Assembly: GCA_964604135.1 (NCBI GenBank)
Contig: CAZRXU010000052.1
Span: forward strand, 1 to 17,481
Origin: Sabulitectum sp964604135
Lineage (GTDB): Bacteria > Fermentibacterota > Fermentibacteria > Fermentibacterales > JCC-6
Direction: 5' to 3'
DNA: 17,481 bases
Positions 7,253-14,670 of this stretch are shown piece after piece. The position numbers and the translations under genes were made by a program. A model generated the notes under the pieces. The model was not told where the DNA came from. It made no database searches and was given only the letters and a program-made list of their open reading frames with translations. Each line of letters starts with the position of its first letter. Within the stretch, counting starts at the first letter, position 1.

Positions 7253-9799
7253 TTGAAATCAAGGACATACAGGGTAGTTCCCAGAATACCCGATACCCTC
7301 GACGACCTGAAGAAGATAGCTGAGAACACATGGTGGTGCTGGAACAAGAAGGCTGTTGAGCTTTTCAGATCCATGGATCAGGATCTCTGGGAAGTAACAC
7401 ATCACAACCCAACTCTGCTTCTGGGAAGAATCAGTCAGAAACGACTTGAGGAACTCTCTGAAGACCCTGTGTTTCTCTCTGCAACGAACGAAGTTTCGAC
7501 ACTGATGAACGAATACCTCAGCCGTCCCACATGGTTTGAAAAACACCATTCTCGCGCACTGAACCAGGGAGAAGTAATAGCCTATTTTTCAGCGGAGTTC
7601 GGCCTGCATGAAAGCCTGCCCATATACTCCGGCGGGCTGGGCGTGCTGGCAGGCGACACCCTTAAAAGCACCAGCGATCTGGGGCTTCCTGTGGTTGGTG
7701 TTTCAATACTGTACAGACTGGGTTACTTCAACCAGTATCTGAACAGCGACGGCTGGCAGCAGGAAAACTACACGGTGAACGACTATTCAAACATGCCGGT
7801 GGAAAGAGTGAAGGACTCAAACGGTAACGCTGTAACAATCGTGGTACCCATGGGAACCGAAAGAGTGCTCGCAGCCATCTGGAGAATCAAAGTCGGCAGG
7901 GTTAAACTGTTCCTTCTTGACACCAACCTTCCTGAGAATACACCGGAAAACAGAGAGATAACAGGGCAGCTTTACGGTGGCGACAAAGAGATGCGTATCC
8001 GCCAGGAAATACTTCTGGGTGCAGGAGGTATCATGGCTCTCCGAGCCATGGGCCTTACTCCGGTTGTAAGGCACATAAACGAAGGGCACTCAGGTTTTCT
8101 TATCGTTGAGATGATGGCACACTACATAGAAACCGGGCTTTCCTTCGCGGAAGCCAGGGAAATGGTTACAGCGGGAAACATCTTCACCACCCACACGCCG
8201 GTTCCCGCTGGCAATGAAGAGTTCCATCACGACCTTGTGTTAAGGTACCTTCGACCATACCTGGATAGGGTTGGCCTTAACAATCAGACCTTTCTGAAAT
8301 ACGGCAGCCAGTCTTCTTCTCCGAACTTCTCTATGACCGTTTTTGCCCTCAACTTCTCAAGAAAAGCCAATGGAGTAAGCAGACTTCACGGAGAAGTATC
8401 AAGGAAAATCTGGAGAAATGTATGGCCGAGGCTACCTGAAACAGAAATACCGGTTGGCTACGTTACAAACGGCGTTCACGAGAGTACATGGGTATCCGAA
8501 GAGATAAGAAGACTTCTTCAGAGGTATGTTGGAAGTACATCTCCCAGGAATCCGGAGGACGAAAATTTCTGGAAAAAAGTAACAAAAATACCAGATTCAG
8601 AACTCTGGCGGGCCCACGAAAGATTAAGAGCCCGTTTGGTTGACTACTCAAGACTCAGGTGGGCAAATCAACTGGAAGCCATGGGAATCAGAGGTCTCCC
8701 CCAACAGAGCATGCCCGTTCTGAATCCCGATGCGTTGACTATAGGATTTGCCAGAAGATTCGCCACCTACAAAAGAGCATCGCTTCTTCTCAGTGACCTT
8801 GATAGATTGACGAAACTGTTGAACAACAGTTCAAGGCCTGTACAGGTTGTTTTTGCAGGGAAAGCCCATCCTCACGACAACGGCGGCAAAGACCTTATAA
8901 GAGAGATATTCCACGCATCACTGAGCAAAGAGCTGTACGGAAAACTCGTCTATCTGTCTGACTACAACATGAACATGGCAAGATACATGGTTCACGGTGT
9001 GGATGTATGGCTTAACACACCAAGAATTCCAATGGAGGCAAGCGGAACCAGCGGCATGAAGGCTGCAATGAACGGCATCCCGCACTGCAGCGTGCTGGAT
9101 GGCTGGTGGGCAGAAGGCTACCGCCCGGACAGAGGCTGGGCCATTGGAAACGGGGAGACCTATGAAGACCCTGCGGTGCAGGACAGAATAGAAGCAAAGG
9201 CGCTGTACGATCTGCTGGAGAACATGATCGCTCCTCTGTTTCACGACAGAAGCAACGGAGGCATACCCACAGGCTGGACAGCAATGATGAAACAATCTAT
9301 GCATATGGCTCTTTCAGAATTCAATACGAACAGAATGGTTGCCGAGTATACAGATAACTACTACATGCCTGCTCTGAGTTTTGCCAGATCTCTTGGTGTT
9401 AACAACATGGAGGGAGCCAGGGAACTGGCGAACTGGAAGGAAGCAGTTCGTGAGAAATGGCAGGGTATAAGTATTGCAGCAGTGGAGCCCCTTGAGATAC
9501 CTGATACACTCACTGTTGGTGACAGTATAAAAGTTACTGCAAAACTGCGAGCTCCAGGGCTCAGCGCGGAAGATCTGTCGGTTGAAGCCCAGTTTGGTGA
9601 AGCTTCAGGTGATGACTGGTTGTCGGGAAGAACTTCCACTGTGTTGAAATTCGACAGAGAAGAAGATGGAATACTGCTGTTCAGCGGATCAATTCCGTGC
9701 ATGGAGGCAGGAAAGTTCGGCTTTACTGTAAGAGTTCTGCCGGCACACCCCAGATACGGCAGGGTAGTGGAGCCAGGTCTTGTTCACTGGTGGGAGTAG
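7253..9799 (+). CDS. glgP: Alpha-glucan (glycogen/maltodextrin) phosphorylase, GT35
   Basis: An 848-residue phosphorylase that releases glucose-1-phosphate from alpha-1,4-glucans in the cytoplasm. It belongs to the short group with an N-terminal DUF3417-like domain (about 10-125, starting RVVPRIPDTLDDLKKIAENTWW). The GT35 core shows AEFGLHESLPIYSGGLG (114-130), HINEGHSGF, FTTHTPVPAGNEEF, FARRFATYKRASLL, GKAHPHDNGGK and the PLP-binding EASGTSGMKAAMNG, with Lys603 as the Schiff-base lysine. The last 105 or so residues form a beta-rich extra domain ending FTVRVLPAHPRYGRVVEPGLVHWWE, usual in this subfamily. The start is TTG at 7253; GGGGAG overlapping the upstream stop supports it and MKSRTYRVV fits the family start. 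It is probably cotranscribed with the acyltransferase. The symbol glgP is used in the broad sense; malP is possible. Confidence 0.94.
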   Translation: MKSRTYRVVPRIPDTLDDLKKIAENTWWCWNKKAVELFRSMDQDLWEVTHHNPTLLLGRISQKRLEELSEDPVFLSATNEVSTLMNEYLSRPTWFEKHHSRALNQGEVIAYFSAEFGLHESLPIYSGGLGVLAGDTLKSTSDLGLPVVGVSILYRLGYFNQYLNSDGWQQENYTVNDYSNMPVERVKDSNGNAVTIVVPMGTERVLAAIWRIKVGRVKLFLLDTNLPENTPENREITGQLYGGDKEMRIRQEILLGAGGIMALRAMGLTPVVRHINEGHSGFLIVEMMAHYIETGLSFAEAREMVTAGNIFTTHTPVPAGNEEFHHDLVLRYLRPYLDRVGLNNQTFLKYGSQSSSPNFSMTVFALNFSRKANGVSRLHGEVSRKIWRNVWPRLPETEIPVGYVTNGVHESTWVSEEIRRLLQRYVGSTSPRNPEDENFWKKVTKIPDSELWRAHERLRARLVDYSRLRWANQLEAMGIRGLPQQSMPVLNPDALTIGFARRFATYKRASLLLSDLDRLTKLLNNSSRPVQVVFAGKAHPHDNGGKDLIREIFHASLSKELYGKLVYLSDYNMNMARYMVHGVDVWLNTPRIPMEASGTSGMKAAMNGIPHCSVLDGWWAEGYRPDRGWAIGNGETYEDPAVQDRIEAKALYDLLENMIAPLFHDRSNGGIPTGWTAMMKQSMHMALSEFNTNRMVAEYTDNYYMPALSFARSLGVNNMEGARELANWKEAVREKWQGISIAAVEPLEIPDTLTVGDSIKVTAKLRAPGLSAEDLSVEAQFGEASGDDWLSGRTSTVLKFDREEDGILLFSGSIPCMEAGKFGFTVRVLPAHPRYGRVVEPGLVHWWE

Positions 9800-9813
9800 A
9801 AAACAACACCTCG

Positions 9814-9868
9814 GAACGGTCAGATAGCATTACTGTACACGTATGCTCTTCCAGGCGTATCGCACAAT
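9814..9868 (+). repeat. 55-base direct duplicate, left copy (contig-end overlap)
   Basis: Identical over 55 bases to 9969-10023 on the other side of a 100-N gap. It contains a copy of the last codons and stop of the minus-strand lipoprotein gene (stop at 9820-9822 in this copy). Confidence 0.95.
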
Positions 9869-9968
9869 NNNNNNNNNNNNNNNNNNNNNNNNNNNNNNNN
9901 NNNNNNNNNNNNNNNNNNNNNNNNNNNNNNNNNNNNNNNNNNNNNNNNNNNNNNNNNNNNNNNNNNNN
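9869..9968. other. Assembly gap, exactly 100 N, probably not real sequence
   Basis: Same structure as the gap at 3019-3118: a round 100 N between exact 55-base copies. Collapsing it places the phosphorylase stop (9799) about 20 bases from the convergent lipoprotein stop. Confidence 0.93.
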
Positions 9969-10023
9969 GAACGGTCAGATAGCATTACTGTACACGTATG
10001 CTCTTCCAGGCGTATCGCACAAT
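9969..10023 (+). repeat. 55-base direct duplicate, right copy (contig-end overlap)
   Basis: Exact copy of 9814-9868. The minus-strand lipoprotein gene ends inside it, with its stop at 9975-9977, so that gene is complete despite the gap. Confidence 0.95.
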
Positions 10024-11009
10024 ACAACAACACAATCGTTTCCAGGCGCAGAAAACACTGCTTCAGCATAGTTGAAACAGAATATTGAAGGGGCAAATAT
10101 CATGTTTTCGGTGTTAAGAACCGAAACCCGGTTGTCGGACCTTCTGGGGGCAAGAATAACGTCAGTTCCAGGCATGAGAAAACAGTATTTGTACGTATTG
10201 ATACACTCAACAACATCCAGTTTTGACCTCGTATCACCATCGATCAGGTAAACCCTTGGTTTAATTGTGTACTGGTTGAAAACAACGATGTTACCGCTGG
10301 TGTTGTATAGAAACGGGCCAATCCTTTCCGGCATCGGAATTGAATCAGTTCTCTCAAATGTATCTGTGTTAATCTCAATAAGATATTCCCTACTGGAATT
10401 ACTGAGCAGAAGCCTGTCTCCCTCAACCGATAACGCTGTCCGGGTGATTGGCCAGGAGGCTGAATACTCTTTCTCAACCTGCCCTGTAACTGCGTTTATC
10501 TTTCTGACAAGCCACTCCGGTCCTATAAAACTCACAACAAGCGAACTGCCGCTGTCAATTGAATACAGGCTGGTTATTGAAGATTCATTGGCGCAGAGCA
10601 GTTCCGGAGTTCCTCCCCCTGAAAGGGACAGCCTGTAGATGTCTTTTGTGTTGCCATCAGAAACAAACAGTGTTTCTGTTGAACGGGCAAAACAGGATGC
10701 TCCAGGGTAGAAACCAAGAGCCAGTGTGTCTTTCTGCACAAGAGAATCGGGGTTGGCCAGATTGGGATCAGTAGACGAAAAAGAAATTACAAACTGGCTT
10801 GTGCGATCGAGAATGTAAACCGTTTGCTGATAGATAAAACCATATTCAAACATCGCCGGAATTGCTGTATAACCGAACAGATTTGAAGGATAATCAGGAT
10901 TCACATACTGAGCAGGCCCTGTAGGTTCAAGAGCGTCAACACAACCGGAGAACAATACTAATAGCAAAAGTACAGCCGACACCGCAGTGAAATTCGTGAA
11001 TGCTTTCAA
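9975..11009 (-). CDS. Beta-propeller-like lipoprotein, second of a tandem paralogous pair
   Basis: A 344-residue predicted lipoprotein. MKAFTNFTAVSAVLLLLVLFSGC is a good lipoprotein signal peptide with lipid Cys23. The mature protein opens with EPTGPAQYVNPDYPSNLFGY and continues as repeated strands of about 45 residues (FYPGASCFARSTETLFVSDGNT, SITSLYSIDSGSSLVVSF, RTALSVEGDRLLLSNSS), as in WD40/YVTN-type propellers. It is paralogous to the gene just upstream: both share GPxQYVNPxY after the Cys, a MPxRIG segment, and PGTDVxLxPR...RVSVLNxxNMxFAPS near the end. The TTG start at 11009 lies one base after the upstream stop, with AGGAG six bases before it; an in-frame ATG at 11069 would overlap the upstream gene and hide the signal peptide. 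Function unknown; a surface binding role is inferred. Confidence 0.83.
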   Translation of the reverse strand: MKAFTNFTAVSAVLLLLVLFSGCVDALEPTGPAQYVNPDYPSNLFGYTAIPAMFEYGFIYQQTVYILDRTSQFVISFSSTDPNLANPDSLVQKDTLALGFYPGASCFARSTETLFVSDGNTKDIYRLSLSGGGTPELLCANESSITSLYSIDSGSSLVVSFIGPEWLVRKINAVTGQVEKEYSASWPITRTALSVEGDRLLLSNSSREYLIEINTDTFERTDSIPMPERIGPFLYNTSGNIVVFNQYTIKPRVYLIDGDTRSKLDVVECINTYKYCFLMPGTDVILAPRRSDNRVSVLNTENMIFAPSIFCFNYAEAVFSAPGNDCVVVLCDTPGRAYVYSNAI

Positions 11010-11010
11010 A

Positions 11011-12033
11011 TTAATCTCCTTTGACGAAAACAGTCGCCCGGCCCGGTATTGTTGTTCTGGAAACAGCAACTATGTAATCCCCATCACTTGAAACACAAGT
11101 TGCACCTATCCTGCTGTTCAGTTCAAGCGACGGAGCAAAAACCATGTTATCCATGTTGAGAACAGAAACCCTTTTATCCTGGTTTCTTGGAAGTACTAAA
11201 ACATCTGTTCCTGGGATTCGGCAGTTTATTAGGTAAGAGTTGTAGGGCCTGGATCTGTATTCCTCTTCACCCGTAACAAGGTTTACTTTCACCATATACG
11301 GTCGCCGGGATGCAGCGTCCAGAACAACAAGGCTTCTGGAGTTGGAGGTAAAAGACATTGTTCCAATGCGCATGGGCATGAACAGTGTATCGACAGATGA
11401 AAGATCTGCAGCATCAAACAAATCTATGCTTTTCCCGCCTGAATTACCTGCAGCTATAAGGCTGTTGTCGGGAGAAAGCTCCAAACGGGAAACAGGGTAT
11501 TCCAGTGAAACACTGGCCGCCTGGGTCCAGTCTGATGTTGAAACCGCTTCAATGTGCCACGGGCTGCCAAGCGACCCCAGAAACAGTGTTTCTCCGTCTG
11601 ACGACAGCTGTACAGTACTTATGGATGAAGAGTTGTCGTAAACTCTAGTCCATTTCAAAGATTCGGTGTTCAACATGTATACATCACTTGAATTGTAACC
11701 GATGATGTAAATACAATCCCCGAATGGTGGCGAGAGCATACACCCGGGAGAAAAATCTACCACAACGGTATCACAGATCTGCGGGTTCACCATGGCTTCT
11801 GAAACATCTTTGTAATAAATCCTGCTTTTTGCCGGTTCCGATATCCATACAACTGAGTCCCCGTGGGAAAATACAGCGGCATATGGTTGCTGCCCGCAGT
11901 AAAAAAAGCCCTTGAATTGATCTGCATAAGAAGGATTGACATACTGCGTCGGACCTGCCGGGTCTGTAGACAAACAATCTGCAGTAAACAGTATGACAAC
12001 ACACAGAGTCAAAACACTTGTCTGTTTTTTCAC
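11011..12033 (-). CDS. Beta-propeller-like exported protein, first of a tandem paralogous pair
   Basis: A 340-residue paralogue of the following gene, with the same layout: signal peptide, GPTQYVNPSYADQF at the mature N-terminus, propeller-like strands (STVQLSSDGETLFLGSLG, SRLELSPDNSLIAAGNSGG), then MPMRIG and PGTDVLVLPRNQDKRVSVLNMDNMVFAPS. The signal peptide ends FTADC; Asp just before Cys is unusual for a lipobox, so lipidation is uncertain even though the aligned paralogue has a good one. The start is probably GTG at 12033 (MKKQTSVLTLCVVILF), preceded by AGGGGG; GTG at 12036 and TTG at 12060 are alternatives. The next gene starts one base after its TAA, so the two are cotranscribed and probably translationally coupled. 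It is divergent from the TonB-dependent receptor. Confidence 0.8.
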   Translation of the reverse strand: MKKQTSVLTLCVVILFTADCLSTDPAGPTQYVNPSYADQFKGFFYCGQQPYAAVFSHGDSVVWISEPAKSRIYYKDVSEAMVNPQICDTVVVDFSPGCMLSPPFGDCIYIIGYNSSDVYMLNTESLKWTRVYDNSSSISTVQLSSDGETLFLGSLGSPWHIEAVSTSDWTQAASVSLEYPVSRLELSPDNSLIAAGNSGGKSIDLFDAADLSSVDTLFMPMRIGTMSFTSNSRSLVVLDAASRRPYMVKVNLVTGEEEYRSRPYNSYLINCRIPGTDVLVLPRNQDKRVSVLNMDNMVFAPSLELNSRIGATCVSSDGDYIVAVSRTTIPGRATVFVKGD

Positions 12034-12096
12034 CACTCCCCCTTTCACAACTTTACGCAATATATATGAACATCAAACAAGAGGGGAGCTGACACG
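12034..12096. promoter_or_regulatory. Divergent intergenic region between propeller pair and TonB receptor
   Basis: This 63-base gap separates two diverging transcription units and should hold control signals for both. It has an AT-rich TATATAT core at 12061-12067. No convincing -35/-10 pair was found on either strand. The plus-strand ribosome site GAGGGGAG (12081-12088) lies eight bases before the TTG start. Confidence 0.35.
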
Positions 12097-14670
12097 TTGA
12101 AAGTCTTTATTATCTGCATACTGGCCTTTTCTCTGTCTGCATATGCAGGAACCACTGGAAGAATTGCCGGGGTTGTGCACGACACAGAGGGAACCCCTGT
12201 GGTGGGAGCAACCGTAAGAATTATTGGAACGGAGTTCGGTACCATGACCGACAGCAACGGCGAGTACCTTATCCACAATCTGAATCCCGGCAGTTACACA
12301 CTTCAGGCCAGAATGGTTGGAAAAGCTGAACAGACTGTTGAAGGCATTCTGGTTTCTGCCGACCTCACCACAAGAATTGATTTCGAGCTGGGAGATACGG
12401 CAACGGGAAGTACGGTTATTACAGTTACTGATCAACGAGGCCTGATAGTTTTCGATGAAACCTCTTCTGTGAATATCATCAGCAATGACGATATACAGGC
12501 AATGCCGGTTACATCCATTCGAGATTTGATTGCAATGAACTCGGGAGGTGTGTCAGCAGGCAGCAATTTTCACATGAGGGGCGGCCGCACAGGTGAAGTA
12601 ATTTACATGGTTGACGGAATCATAATGAACGATCCTGCAACAAATCTCTTTACCATGGAAATTCCGCTTTCAGCTGTTTCCGAAATTTCAATAACCTCCG
12701 GAGGGTTCAGCGCTGAATACGGTGGAGCTCAATCCGGTATTGTCAACATCATTACCCGTGACGCCACAAACAAGTTTATAATGTCACTGAATGGAGGGGG
12801 GGGCGCATTCTCTGAAACCGGTGACGCGAGTTTGAATACAACGGAACACTCTGTCTGGGAAAATCAGATTTACCATGGCGATGCGTTCAAAGGAGAAGGT
12901 GCCATAGGCGGCCCCACTTTCCTGCCCGGAGAAAGCGGCTTTTTTGCCTCTGGCTCTTACAATCGAAGTGGTTTCAACCACGCAGACAGCAGAGGCAACT
13001 GGGACAACAGCACAATCGAGACCATCAGCGGTACGGCAAAGCTTTCATGGAAACCTACACCGATGACCAGAGTTGTTGCCAACTTCTACATGTCAAACGG
13101 AGAAAAAGGCTGGCGTGACTGGTTTTGGTCAAGAACTGTAGAGCACTATGTAAACGATGGTGACACTCTGTACTATTCCAGAGCAAACGACAGGGCTCTT
13201 CCAGTTAGAGAGCAGACCAGATTCTCTCCTGGTATCGCAATTACACACTCATTCAACGAAAGAAGCTTCATTGAACTCAAACTGAACCTTTATCACACCG
13301 AAGAAACCCATGGTATTACAGACTCTACAGGCAATATCATCGGCGAGGATTTTTCTGCAGATGAATGGCTGGCATACAAAGCACCAGACAGGTTTGAAGA
13401 CAGAGATCACTTTTTCAGAAGCGGACATATTGACTGGATCAGGCACGAATCTGAAAGCGATGTAGTAACAGTAAGAACAGACTATACAAATCAGTTGAAT
13501 GCTTACCATCAGCTTAAAGCAGGTTACGAAGGCAGGTTCTTCAATTCGGAAGGGTGGAACATTTACTCCCCTCCCAGACACACAGTTACATACTCTTCCT
13601 GGGAAGGGTCACCAAGATTCAGTGGAATCTATGCTCAGGACAGAGTCGAGTACACGGCAGGCTTGATAGCAAATATAGGTGCAAGAATTGACATAATTGA
13701 CCCCAACGATGAAAACAGCAGTGTGAAGTACAAGTTCAGCCCCAGACTTGGAGTTTCCCACCCTGTTTCAGATAGAGACATGATCCGGGCCAGCTACGGG
13801 CATTACTACCAGGTTCCCGGGCTGAGCATGATGTACTACGAAAGTCAATCCAGCTCTTCGTCGTCGGGAGAGCCGCTTTCCGGCAACCCCAATCTGGATC
13901 CTGAAGAAACTGTAGCCTATGAGCTAGGTATAAAGCATATATTTGACCCGTTTACCCTTGTTGAACTGGTAGCATACAACAAAACCATAACAGGGCTTGT
14001 TTCAACAAACCTTCAGGAGAGTACCGAGGAATTCTGGCAGTATGTAAACAGCGACGGAACTGGTGCTGTATGGGGTGTAGAACTGGGGCTTATAAGAAGG
14101 TCATCAAGGTATTTATCTTTCGCGGCAAACTACTCTTACAGCGTGGCAAAGGGAAGAGAATCTTCTCCCACCGAAAACTACTCATATGGCTGGGGAACCC
14201 AGTCTCCGATTCCACGGGACGATGTGTATCTGGACTGGGATCAGAGGCACACAGCAAATGCTTCAGCTGGCCTGATGATAGAAAAAGGAGATACTTTTCT
14301 GGGGCAGAGGTGGCTTGAAGGATTTGGTTTCAGAATCAACTCTTCATACGGAAGCGGTATACCATACGACAACGCTTCACACGGTACACACCCATTTTTC
14401 AGGAATCAGAAAAGATACCCGTGGAGAATGAACACTGATCTTCGTGTTGAAAAGAGGTTCTGGGCAGGTGGTTTGACCTTCAATGTCTACATGGATGTGT
14501 ACAATCTGTTCAACAGAACAAACCTGGATCACATCTACAATGTGGACTGGTACGATGCAGATCAGGACGGAGACGGCAAGCCCGACCATATTGCAGGTGG
14601 TCCTGCAAGGAACCCAAACGCATATTCACCGGCAAGGCACTTCTTCTTCGGTGCTGATATCAGGTGGTAA
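12097..14670 (+). CDS. TonB-dependent receptor with N-terminal carboxypeptidase-regulatory-like domain
   Basis: An 857-residue outer-membrane receptor. Residues 1-17 (MKVFIICILAFSLSAYA) are a signal peptide. Residues 20-100 form a carboxypeptidase-regulatory-like domain (GRIAGVVHDTEGTPVVGATVRI, SNGEYLIHNLNPGSYTL). STVITVTD (105-112) resembles a TonB box. The plug follows (about 115-225: VNIISNDDIQAMPVTSIRDL, FHMRGGRTGEVIYMVDGIIM, GGFSAEYGGAQSGIVNIIT), then a long beta-barrel with alternating strands, ending in a terminal strand with last residue Trp (FFFGADIRW), as expected for BAM-dependent insertion. The start is TTG with GAGGGGAG upstream. Substrate is unknown. A DADQDGDGKPD calcium-type loop lies in the last part of the barrel, and eight G (12796-12803) lie in the coding sequence. 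The 3' end overlaps the convergent HEAT gene by 11 bases. Confidence 0.92.
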   Translation: MKVFIICILAFSLSAYAGTTGRIAGVVHDTEGTPVVGATVRIIGTEFGTMTDSNGEYLIHNLNPGSYTLQARMVGKAEQTVEGILVSADLTTRIDFELGDTATGSTVITVTDQRGLIVFDETSSVNIISNDDIQAMPVTSIRDLIAMNSGGVSAGSNFHMRGGRTGEVIYMVDGIIMNDPATNLFTMEIPLSAVSEISITSGGFSAEYGGAQSGIVNIITRDATNKFIMSLNGGGGAFSETGDASLNTTEHSVWENQIYHGDAFKGEGAIGGPTFLPGESGFFASGSYNRSGFNHADSRGNWDNSTIETISGTAKLSWKPTPMTRVVANFYMSNGEKGWRDWFWSRTVEHYVNDGDTLYYSRANDRALPVREQTRFSPGIAITHSFNERSFIELKLNLYHTEETHGITDSTGNIIGEDFSADEWLAYKAPDRFEDRDHFFRSGHIDWIRHESESDVVTVRTDYTNQLNAYHQLKAGYEGRFFNSEGWNIYSPPRHTVTYSSWEGSPRFSGIYAQDRVEYTAGLIANIGARIDIIDPNDENSSVKYKFSPRLGVSHPVSDRDMIRASYGHYYQVPGLSMMYYESQSSSSSSGEPLSGNPNLDPEETVAYELGIKHIFDPFTLVELVAYNKTITGLVSTNLQESTEEFWQYVNSDGTGAVWGVELGLIRRSSRYLSFAANYSYSVAKGRESSPTENYSYGWGTQSPIPRDDVYLDWDQRHTANASAGLMIEKGDTFLGQRWLEGFGFRINSSYGSGIPYDNASHGTHPFFRNQKRYPWRMNTDLRVEKRFWAGGLTFNVYMDVYNLFNRTNLDHIYNVDWYDADQDGDGKPDHIAGGPARNPNAYSPARHFFFGADIRW

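Noticed and set aside
9800..9975. Intrinsic terminator between the convergent phosphorylase and lipoprotein genes
   Set aside because: No GC-rich hairpin followed by a T run was found in the known bases here.
9975..9977. Lipoprotein gene possibly truncated by the N gap
   Set aside because: The stop codon is present in both 55-base copies and the C-terminus aligns with the end of the paralogue, so the gene is complete.
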